Origin: Clostridiales bacterium
GTDB taxonomy: Bacteria; Bacillota; Clostridia; Oscillospirales; CAG-272
Assembly: GCA_018370615.1 (NCBI GenBank)
Contig: JAGZAC010000052.1
Coordinates: 1-9,405 of the forward strand
Length of the DNA: 9,405 nucleotides
Reading direction: 5' to 3'
Under the pieces are notes generated by a model. The model was not told the DNA's origin and did no database searches. It worked only from the letters and a program-made list of their open reading frames with translations. The position numbers and the translations under genes were made by a program. Shown in pieces: positions 1 to 5,505 of the stretch (its first letter is position 1; every line of letters starts with the position of its first letter).

Positions 1-348
1 GTTTTATACGAGGTGACGGAAACGGGAAGGCAAGTGGCGGAAGCTCTGTCTGGAAATTTGATGGTATCTGTGCGGGAAAAGAGCTATCGCAGCGCGCTGC
101 GACATCTTTCCTTTGAGAAAAAAGGTGCGTCTGTAAATTATGATTACCATCCGGATGGAGACGGATTTTTGGTAAACTGTTCTATTAAAGATAAAAAAGG
201 CATTATTATGGATCTGACGGTACGTGCGGACAGTGATTATCAGCTGCAGCGGATGCTCAGCAATTACTCTGAACGACCGGAGGTGGTGTTTCGTGGTGTA
301 GTGGCGCTACTCTGTGGGGACGTCAATTATCTTTTTGAGGATAACTGA
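1..348 (+). CDS. DUF4364 family protein, 3' end only
   Basis: The reading frame is open from the first base of the window, so the gene begins upstream; 115 codons and a TGA stop are present. The visible part starts with a Y-E-V-T-E-x-G-R stretch, continues through a V-R-E-K segment, and has alternating hydrophobic strands (VNYDYHPDGDGFLVNCSI, then GIIMDLTVRAD), which matches the C-terminal half of DUF4364 proteins as I know them: a winged-helix-like N-terminal part followed by an alpha/beta domain. The family is largely confined to Clostridia and its function is unknown; DNA binding is a family-level guess from the missing N-terminal part. A GTG at position 13 could be called as a start, but it has no Shine-Dalgarno and would cut the conserved part, so I treat the gene as truncated by the window edge. 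No terminator is evident after the stop. Confidence 0.75.
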   Translation, partial: VLYEVTETGRQVAEALSGNLMVSVREKSYRSALRHLSFEKKGASVNYDYHPDGDGFLVNCSIKDKKGIIMDLTVRADSDYQLQRMLSNYSERPEVVFRGVVALLCGDVNYLFEDN

Positions 349-458
349 ATTTCCGACTTAAAATGCGTAAATTATCTAAATAAAAAGATTGAAATTATAC
401 GAAAAAAACAATTATTAATGAAATATTTACGAAAATTTAAGAAAATTCAAAACTGCTA

Positions 459-486
459 TTGACAAATTTTACAATTGTGCTATAAT
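459..486 (+). promoter_or_regulatory. SigA promoter of the sigma-factor gene
   Basis: A perfect -35 box TTGACA (459-464) and a perfect -10 box TATAAT (481-486) are separated by 16 bp. A TG dinucleotide at 478-479 adds an extended -10 (TGCTATAAT). The start of transcription should fall near 492-494, giving a leader of about 30 nt. The upstream 349-458 is very A+T-rich and could act as an UP element. Confidence 0.9.
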
Positions 487-489
487 AGT

Positions 490-520
490 ATCGTTATAAA
501 CGATGAATTTATAGATAAAT
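490..520 (+). promoter_or_regulatory. Two short palindromes in the sigma-gene leader
   Basis: ATCGTT-ATA-AACGAT (490-504) is a perfect 6-bp inverted repeat that spans the expected transcription start. ATTTAT-AG-ATAAAT (507-520) is a second perfect 6-bp repeat that ends just before the start codon. Either could be an operator or a weak RNA hairpin. They are short and A+T-rich, so chance cannot be excluded. Confidence 0.35.
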
Positions 521-523
521 CGT

Positions 524-1090
524 ATGGTAGAGAAACAGGATTTGCAAAATATTTCGGATGCATTGCTGAAGGAAATACAAAATGGGAGCGATGAGAGCTT
601 TGCCCTGCTGGAAAAGCGATATGCTCCTCTGATTGCCAGTATGGTGTCCAGCTTTTGCGCCAGCGGGAGCGGCGCAAAAGATGAGCTGCTGCAGGAGGCG
701 CAGAGTGCCCTGCTGAAGGCTGCGCTTACGTTTGATTGTGCACAAAAGGATGTTACTTTTGGTCTGTATGCAAAAATTTGCATCCGCAATGCTTTGATTT
801 CCCACCGTCGCAAGGCACTCCGCAGAATGCGCCGGGACATGCCTGGAAGAGCAGTAAACAAGAGAAACAGTGTCCGCCGCGTTTTTTCGCAGGCGGGGAA
901 TATGGAGCAGATGCTGGTCAAAATCGAAGGAATGCTGTCTGCTTATGAAAAGCAGGTGCTGCGCGCGTATATGGCAGGAAAATCTGTTTCAGAGATTGCC
1001 GGAGAAGTCGGCAAGGAGCCCAAGTCAGTTTACAACGCTTTGTTTCGTATCCGTCAAAAGGGAAAACAGTTGGAATGGCCTGGAAAATAA
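524..1090 (+). CDS. SigH-like sigma-70 family RNA polymerase sigma factor
   Basis: The product has 188 residues with two recognisable sigma domains. Region 2 covers about residues 28-96, with D53-ELLQEA, ALLKA, F70-D71, F79-x2-YA and CIRNALIS, the core-binding and -10-reading part. Region 4 covers about 137-184: an LSAYEKQVL helix followed by the helix-turn-helix KSVSEIAGEVGKEPKSVYNA for -35 recognition. The KSVYNALFRIRQK end closely resembles KSIDNALQRVKRK of Bacillus SigH, so I place it in the SigH (Spo0H) group rather than among ECF factors; it is about 30 residues shorter than Bacillus SigH (218). The ATG at 524 has no clear Shine-Dalgarno, so translation may be weak or regulated. A strong promoter lies directly upstream. 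In Bacillus sigH also sits near rlmB, as here. SigH controls early sporulation and competence there; the target genes in this organism cannot be read from the sequence. Confidence 0.88.
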   Translation: MVEKQDLQNISDALLKEIQNGSDESFALLEKRYAPLIASMVSSFCASGSGAKDELLQEAQSALLKAALTFDCAQKDVTFGLYAKICIRNALISHRRKALRRMRRDMPGRAVNKRNSVRRVFSQAGNMEQMLVKIEGMLSAYEKQVLRAYMAGKSVSEIAGEVGKEPKSVYNALFRIRQKGKQLEWPGK

Positions 1091-1100
1091 ATATTGTGCA

Positions 1101-1117
1101 AAACACGAGTCGTGTTT
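1101..1117 (+). promoter_or_regulatory. 17-bp perfect palindrome between the sigma and zinc-ribbon genes
   Basis: AAACACGA-G-TCGTGTTT reads the same on both strands around a single central base. As RNA it would form a 7-bp stem with an AGU loop, but no T-run follows, so it is a poor terminator. As DNA it looks like an operator. It is centred exactly (base 1109) in a 19-bp gap between weak -35-like TTGTGC (1094-1099) and -10-like TTATAT (1119-1124) sequences. Confidence 0.5.
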
Positions 1118-1124
1118 GTTATAT

Positions 1125-1184
1125 GCCCGAATAGCTTAATCAGAGCGTTGTTTACAAAGGTGACGGTTAAAGTCCGTTGAGGGC
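1125..1184 (+). other. Possible tRNA-like folded leader before the zinc-ribbon gene
   Basis: GCCC (1125-1128) can pair with GGGC (1181-1184). Inside lie a D-arm-like hairpin (GCTT 1134-1137 with GAGC 1143-1146, 5-base loop) and a T-arm-like hairpin (ACGG 1163-1166 with CCGT 1174-1177, exact 7-base loop TTAAAGT). The anticodon position has only TTG/CAA (1148-1150, 1155-1157) around TTTA. It is not a working tRNA: no 5-bp anticodon stem, two mismatches in the acceptor, no CCA. It could be a structured 5' leader, a decayed tRNA, or chance. Confidence 0.3.
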
Positions 1185-1218
1185 GAAATTTATTCTACCA
1201 TATTAAGCGAGGTAAAAG

Positions 1219-1494
1219 ATGTACGAGGACAAGACGTTGGTTTGCAAGGATTGCGGTAACGAATTTGTATTTACTGCAGGCGAACAGGAATTTTATGCAG
1301 AAAAGGGCTTTCAGAATGAGCCTCAGCGCTGCAAGGCTTGCCGCGATGCCAGAAAAGCTGCAGCCAAGTCACAGAGAGAAATGTTCACCACTACTTGCGC
1401 GCAGTGCGGTAAGGAAGCAAAGGTTCCTTTCCAGCCTACGAGCGACAGGCCCGTATATTGCAGCGAGTGTTTTGCAGCAATGAAGCAGCAGTAA
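1219..1494 (+). CDS. Double zinc-ribbon protein (zf-trcl type)
   Basis: The 91-residue protein carries four CxxC knuckles that make two zinc ribbons. The first pairs C9/C12 with C38/C41 around F-x-F-T-x-G-E-Q-x-F-Y-x2-K-G-F, the hallmark of the probable zinc-binding (zf-trcl) family. The second pairs C60/C63 with C81/C84 around VPFQPTSDRPVYCSEC, similar to a ribbon found in many small Firmicute proteins. A basic linker (R42-R53, rich in K, R and A) joins them. GAGG at 1209-1212, six bases before the ATG, is a good Shine-Dalgarno and fixes the start. The protein is soluble and likely cytoplasmic. Nucleic-acid or ribosome binding is plausible for such basic double ribbons, but no function is established that I know of. 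It is a separate unit from rlmB because a strong terminator follows; it may be partly co-transcribed with the sigma factor. Confidence 0.9.
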   Translation: MYEDKTLVCKDCGNEFVFTAGEQEFYAEKGFQNEPQRCKACRDARKAAAKSQREMFTTTCAQCGKEAKVPFQPTSDRPVYCSECFAAMKQQ

Positions 1495-1531
1495 TGGTGC
1501 TGTGGGTTAGGTTTAGCATAAGTATCTCGGA

Positions 1532-1561
1532 AAGAGGGCGCGATTTCGTGCCTTCTTTTTT
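1532..1561 (+). terminator. Rho-independent terminator after the zinc-ribbon gene
   Basis: An 11-bp stem (1532-1542 with 1547-1557, two G-U pairs) closes an ATTT loop and runs into six Ts (1556-1561). It lies 37 bases after the stop codon and should end the sigma/zinc-ribbon transcription unit. Confidence 0.92.
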
Positions 1562-1590
1562 GCTTGCTTGAAGACGGAAGGCTGTATTGA

Positions 1591-1726
1591 CAACCCCTTC
1601 GAGTTTTGCTGCGCAAAACTCACCTCCCTAGGAGTTGCCATAGCAACTCCCGCACAGGGGAGGCTTAAGGTTTCGTAGGCCCCCTTGTGTAAAGGGGGCA
1701 TGTCTGCGTAGCAGACAGGGGGATTG
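1591..1726. repeat. Palindromic intergenic repeat with four hairpins (MITE/REP-like)
   Basis: The element contains GAGTTTTGC-TGC-GCAAAACTC (1601-1621, 9 bp), GGAGTTGC-CATA-GCAACTCC (1631-1650, 8 bp) clasped by CCTCCC (1623-1628) with GGGAGG (1658-1663), GCCCCCTT/AAGGGGGC (1679-1699, 8 bp) and TGTCTGC-GTA-GCAGACA (1701-1717, 7 bp). The ends CAACCCC (1591-1597) and GGGG-A-TTG (1719-1726) pair with one bulged base and act as short terminal inverted repeats. It has no coding capacity. Repeats of this build, with CCCCCTT...AAGGGGG and a CTGC-GTA-GCAG arm, are common between genes in Oscillospiraceae and relatives; this is from memory, not from a search. Most of the 399-bp gap between the zinc-ribbon gene and rlmB is this element, the terminator before it, and the promoter after it; I see no gene there. 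Confidence 0.82.
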
Positions 1727-1784
1727 TTTCTTTTACAGGGCGGGCATACAGAATTTGACATAGCGGCTTTTTTGTAAAAAGATA

Positions 1785-1813
1785 TGTACAAATATAGAAT
1801 TATGTGCTATAAT
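1785..1813 (+). promoter_or_regulatory. Extended -10 SigA promoter of the rlmB operon
   Basis: TATAAT (1808-1813) is preceded by TG at 1805-1806, an extended -10. A -35-like TGTACA (1785-1790) lies 17 bp upstream, matching four of six consensus bases. The -10 core TGTGCTATAATA is identical to that of the sigma-gene promoter. Transcription should start near 1820, leaving a leader of about 75 nt. Confidence 0.75.
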
Positions 1814-1893
1814 AAGCATAAATACTGGCGTTTTGTGACTTTGCGGCAGTAGAGTAACAGATTTGATTTTGTCAGAAAGGCAATTTTACATAT

Positions 1894-3111
1894 ATGAACG
1901 ATAATGAAAACCGTCAGAGACGGAAAAACCGTCCGGCGGGGAAAGCGCAATATAGTGACGATAGGGCGGCTGGGAATGTCCGGCCGAAGTCCGGAGCAAA
2001 AAAAGAAAAGAAAAATGGTGCACAGGAAACACCTATGACGGCGGCATCAAAAAATAATACACGTAAAAAAAATAGAAAGCAAAAGGATGCCTCCGCATCT
2101 TTCAAGAATGGATATGCTGCCGGTTCTGGACAAAGGCGTAGAGCAGACAGCGGCCCGAAAAATAGTGGACACGGGGGACGTAAGGGACCACCGAAGATTC
2201 ATGACGATTATGATGATATTCGCAGTTATGGCGGCAGATATTTAAAGCTGCCGGATTATGATGAGTTGGAAACGGCTACACTCAGCAGCTCCGGGTTACT
2301 GCAGCATTCTGACAAGGGTCAAGGCGCTGGTGAGACAGAAGCCGCAGAAGAAAAAATACAGAATTCTTTGACAGATGGGCAGGCACCAGTTGCTGGCAGA
2401 AATGCTGTACGGGAGTTGCTCCGCAGCGGAAGAAGTATAGATAAAATCTTTGTAAAGGCCGGCCGGCGGGAAGGCTCTCTGGTGGCGATCGTTGCGGAAG
2501 CAAAAAAGAAAGGAATCCCCGTTTCTGAAGTGGCCCAGGAAAAGCTGGATCAGCTAGCCCGCGGCGCCAATCATCAGGGCGTAGTAGCTGTAGCCGCTGA
2601 GAAGGAATATACGGACATCGATGCGATTTTGGATATTGCGGCACAGCGGGGAGAACTCCCCCTCATAGTAGTGGCAGATTCCATCGAAGATCCCCACAAT
2701 CTTGGTGCACTGATCCGCTGTGCGGAATGTGCCGGTGCTCACGGTGTGATAATACCCAAACGGCGCAGTGCCGGACTTACGCCTGTAGTGGCGAAAGCTT
2801 CCGCTGGAGCGCTGGAACATATGGCAGTAGCAAGGGTTTCCAATATTGCACAAACTGTCACAGACTTGAAAAAAAGGGGGCTTTGGGTGTTTGTGGCCGA
2901 AGCAGGCGGCACTCCCTATTATGAAACAGATTTTCACGTACCGGCGGCAGTGGTATTCGGCAGCGAAGGAGAGGGTGTTTCCAAAACGGTCCGTGATAAA
3001 AGTGACTTCATTGTGTCTATTCCCATGTATGGAAAGATCAATTCACTGAACGTATCTACTGCGGCGTCTGTTATCTTGTGTCACGCCGCCAGGATACAGC
3101 ACGTCAGATAA
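1894..3111 (+). CDS. rlmB: 23S rRNA (guanosine 2'-O)-methyltransferase RlmB, SpoU/TrmH family
   Basis: The 405-residue protein has a typical RlmB core from residue 166 (VAGRNAVRELL, the small substrate-binding domain) to the end. The three knot-fold SPOUT motifs are intact: motif 1 D262-x3-D-P-H-N269-LG, motif 2 FGSEGEG (G356-S357-E358-G359) and motif 3 I376-P-M-x6-SLNVSTA (N386 in the cofactor loop). RlmB methylates the ribose of G2251 (E. coli numbering) in the 23S peptidyl-transferase P loop, using S-adenosylmethionine. Before the core lie 165 residues of low-complexity sequence, Lys/Arg/Asn-rich to about residue 100 and then Asp-rich (HDDYDDIRSYGG), absent from standard RlmB of about 250 residues; an RNA-tethering tail is likely. 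AGAAAGG (1874-1880) is a somewhat distant Shine-Dalgarno for the ATG at 1894. No terminator separates it from the next gene 55 bp on. Exact site specificity rests on family assignment. Confidence 0.9.
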   Translation: MNDNENRQRRKNRPAGKAQYSDDRAAGNVRPKSGAKKEKKNGAQETPMTAASKNNTRKKNRKQKDASASFKNGYAAGSGQRRRADSGPKNSGHGGRKGPPKIHDDYDDIRSYGGRYLKLPDYDELETATLSSSGLLQHSDKGQGAGETEAAEEKIQNSLTDGQAPVAGRNAVRELLRSGRSIDKIFVKAGRREGSLVAIVAEAKKKGIPVSEVAQEKLDQLARGANHQGVVAVAAEKEYTDIDAILDIAAQRGELPLIVVADSIEDPHNLGALIRCAECAGAHGVIIPKRRSAGLTPVVAKASAGALEHMAVARVSNIAQTVTDLKKRGLWVFVAEAGGTPYYETDFHVPAAVVFGSEGEGVSKTVRDKSDFIVSIPMYGKINSLNVSTAASVILCHAARIQHVR

Positions 3112-3166
3112 ACAAATGGTGTGATGGATTGTATTGGTCAGAATTCCAAAGGAAGGAATCAAAAGA

Positions 3167-5452
3167 ATGGCTGAGAATAATGAAAAGAACAAAAAAGTGA
3201 CAGCCCAGGAGCTTTTGTCCCGTCTGAACCGGACGACATCTCAGGCAGATGCAGAAAAAGAAGCGCCCGCTGCGCGGACGTCGATGCATTCGGAAGAGCT
3301 GCTTGCAAAGCTTTCAAGGAAAGTGTCAGAGCAGGAAGCAGAACCTTCTCGCTATGATGCGCCGGCGGAATCTTCCGATGGAACAGATTCCGTGGTGACA
3401 GACGATGCTTTTGCCAGCGAAGAGGACATATATCCGGAGGACGATTTTTTTGATAATGACCCCATTGAAGCAGAAGATGCCCCTTCAGAGGCAGATGCCG
3501 CAGATTCGGAAGAGACTACATACGACGAAGCAGAAGATTTTGAAAATCTTGTAAACGAGGTTACTGGAGAGAGCTCAGACTCCATTGATGAAACAGATAT
3601 CAGCCTGATGGTGGCGTTGGGTATGGAGGACGAGCTGGCAAAAACTGTGGGAGCAGAGACCGCCACCCAAATCACAGACGATTATGTAGCAGATCAGGAG
3701 GAATGGGTAGCCCGCAGCCGCCGTTATGGACCTGGGGAGTACTCTGATCCTTCAGAAAATGGTGAGATTGCAGACCGGTATAGAAAACGCAACCGTTGGG
3801 CGACGGGAAGACTCCTGTGCGGGCTTGCGCTCACCGTATTGATTCTTATATATGAAAATCTTCCTGTGGTAGGGTATCAGCTTTCCGGTGCGCTGGATCC
3901 GGCCGTGTATCCTGTAATATATATTATGATGGATTTGCAGCTTCTGCTGTTGATGGTCGCCTTGTGTTATCGGCATATTTTCAGCGGATTGGCTTCGCTG
4001 TTGCATCTGCGTCCTACAACGGATACTATCTCGGCGGTGATGACGGTGGCAGTGATTGCAAGTTCTATTTATGAGGCAGTGACTGTGGTACCTGGTGTTG
4101 AGCCGGTATTGTTCCATTTTCCGGCGGCCCTGTGCCTGTGGTTCACCACGATTCACGAATTCCTTACAGTTCGGCGGGAAATTTTTAGCTTTAACATTGT
4201 TTCCTCCACCAAACCGAAATATGTAATGCGCCGTCTGTCCACCCGGGATTCCATGATGGAAAATGAAGTTCTGGCAGATAGTATCTACGATGATGGCGGT
4301 GACATAATAAAAATACAAAAGACAGATTTTGTAGACGGATATTTTTGGAGAACCAGAAACCAGGGCCGCGGAGACAGGTCCATGATTGGTGCGACGCTGC
4401 TGGTTGCTATCCTGCTCTCTGTGGTAGGCGGAATTTATGCCGCCGTCAGCGGCCACGAAAGCGGTCCCTTTACTGTGGCTTTTGCGGTGCTCAGCGCGTC
4501 TATGCCGGCAGCTATGATTATTGTGGGATGCTATCCCTTTTACCGGGCCAACCGTGAAGCCTATGAAAACGAAAGCACCATTATCGGCGAGGGCTCTGTA
4601 GAGGAATACTCCGGCGCCAGCGTAGTTTCCTTTGATGACGTCAATGTATTTCCTTCTACCAATGTGAAGGTTCGAAATGTAAAGCTGTACAACAACAGCC
4701 GCATTGATAAAGTGCTGTATTATGCAGCAAGTGTTTTTGCGAAAACCGGTGGCCCTCTGGCAGATGTGTTTGAGGTTGCAACAATGGAAATCGGCCACTC
4801 CGGCGATGTGGAGATTATCGATGCGGATACAGGATATGTTGAAGCGACTGTGGGAGAGAAAAACATCATGTTTGGACGAGCTGCCGCTCTTTCCAAGCTG
4901 GGGATTCATATTCCGGAGGATGTGGTGGAAGAGGACACGGAATTGCCGGGAGACTGCTCCGCCCTTTACATGATTTATCAGCGCAAGCTGGTTGCGAAGA
5001 TGATCGTTCATTATCTCATCGATCCGGATTTCGAATATATTCTGCGGCAGCTTACAGGCAGCGGCATGTGCGTATGTGTGAAAACCTTCGATCCCAGCAT
5101 CGACGAAGAAATGATTTACCGGCAGATTCGCAGCGGCAAATATTCTTTGCGTGTGATTAAATATCGGAATACAGAGGAAATCACCAAGTATTCCCAGCGT
5201 GCTGACGGCGGAATCGTATCCCGCGACGGAACGAAAGCACTGCTGCAAACGATTTCCAAGTGCGATAAAATCCTCAGCGCCCGTAAAACCGGGTATGTGA
5301 TCAATTCGCTGTCCGCAGTTTTGAGTGCCGTAGTGATGGCAATTGTGCTGATTTCCGGCATGTTTCCCCAGCTGTACAGCGTGTACCTGGGCGCCAGCCA
5401 GCTGTTCTGGCTGATTCCCGCGATTATCACTACAAAGGTTATTGTTCGATAA
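3167..5452 (+). CDS. Degenerate P1B-type ATPase-like membrane protein (putative pseudoenzyme)
   Basis: Starting at the ATG at 3167 (AAGGA at 3153-3157, nine bases upstream), the product has 761 residues; a TTG at 3134 in frame lacks support. Residues 1-205 are acidic and probably disordered, with a repeated ELLxxLxR motif at 14-30 and 43-59. Eight hydrophobic helices follow in a 4+2+2 order: about 215-235, 246-267, 285-307, 315-335, then 405-427, 434-456, then 711-731 and 739-757. This is the topology of P1B heavy-metal ATPases. The segments between match in detail: G378-DIIKI-x6-VDG391 for the actuator GDIVxV...VDG; SASM446-P447-A for the CPC helix; SFD490-DVNVF for FDKTGT; GGPLAD (528-533) for the HPLA motif; VGEKNIMFGR (562-571) in the nucleotide domain; KT640-FD for TGD; RADGGIVSRDGTKAL (678-692) for the tail after GDGxND. 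TGE, KTGT, CPC and GDGxND are all absent, so ATP-driven transport is not expected. It is probably co-transcribed with rlmB. The homology is my inference from aligned motifs; the function is unknown. Confidence 0.72.
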   Translation: MAENNEKNKKVTAQELLSRLNRTTSQADAEKEAPAARTSMHSEELLAKLSRKVSEQEAEPSRYDAPAESSDGTDSVVTDDAFASEEDIYPEDDFFDNDPIEAEDAPSEADAADSEETTYDEAEDFENLVNEVTGESSDSIDETDISLMVALGMEDELAKTVGAETATQITDDYVADQEEWVARSRRYGPGEYSDPSENGEIADRYRKRNRWATGRLLCGLALTVLILIYENLPVVGYQLSGALDPAVYPVIYIMMDLQLLLLMVALCYRHIFSGLASLLHLRPTTDTISAVMTVAVIASSIYEAVTVVPGVEPVLFHFPAALCLWFTTIHEFLTVRREIFSFNIVSSTKPKYVMRRLSTRDSMMENEVLADSIYDDGGDIIKIQKTDFVDGYFWRTRNQGRGDRSMIGATLLVAILLSVVGGIYAAVSGHESGPFTVAFAVLSASMPAAMIIVGCYPFYRANREAYENESTIIGEGSVEEYSGASVVSFDDVNVFPSTNVKVRNVKLYNNSRIDKVLYYAASVFAKTGGPLADVFEVATMEIGHSGDVEIIDADTGYVEATVGEKNIMFGRAAALSKLGIHIPEDVVEEDTELPGDCSALYMIYQRKLVAKMIVHYLIDPDFEYILRQLTGSGMCVCVKTFDPSIDEEMIYRQIRSGKYSLRVIKYRNTEEITKYSQRADGGIVSRDGTKALLQTISKCDKILSARKTGYVINSLSAVLSAVVMAIVLISGMFPQLYSVYLGASQLFWLIPAIITTKVIVR

Positions 5453-5464
5453 GTATTTATATAT

Positions 5465-5505
5465 GGAAGGGAAGGGCGGAGCAAACCTCCGCCCTTGTTT
5501 GTACA
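5465..5505 (+). promoter_or_regulatory. Hairpin between Shine-Dalgarno and start of the radical SAM gene
   Basis: AAGGGCGGAG (5472-5481) pairs perfectly with CTCCGCCCTT (5487-5496) around CAAAC. The ATG at 5506 has no Shine-Dalgarno in its last nine bases. GGAAGG (5465-5470) stands just before the hairpin; with the hairpin folded out it would sit about 10 nt from the ATG. The bases after the stem (GTTTGT) make a poor T-run, so it may also work as a leaky terminator after the P-ATPase-like gene. Confidence 0.6.

Noticed and set aside
13..348. A complete 111-residue gene starting at GTG 13
   Set aside because: The frame stays open to the window edge with family-like residues before the GTG and no Shine-Dalgarno, so the gene is cut by the window.
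1125..1184. A functional tRNA gene
   Set aside because: There is no 5-bp anticodon stem with a 7-base loop, the acceptor has two mismatches, and the length (60 nt) and missing CCA argue against it; kept only as a tRNA-like fold.
1755..1760. A perfect TTGACA -35 box before rlmB
   Set aside because: No acceptable -10 box lies 16-18 bp downstream (AAAGAT at best); the TGTACA/TGCTATAAT promoter fits better.
1513..1791. A 92-codon minus-strand open frame across the gap before rlmB
   Set aside because: It runs through the terminator and the palindromic repeat, so its sequence is explained by those structures.
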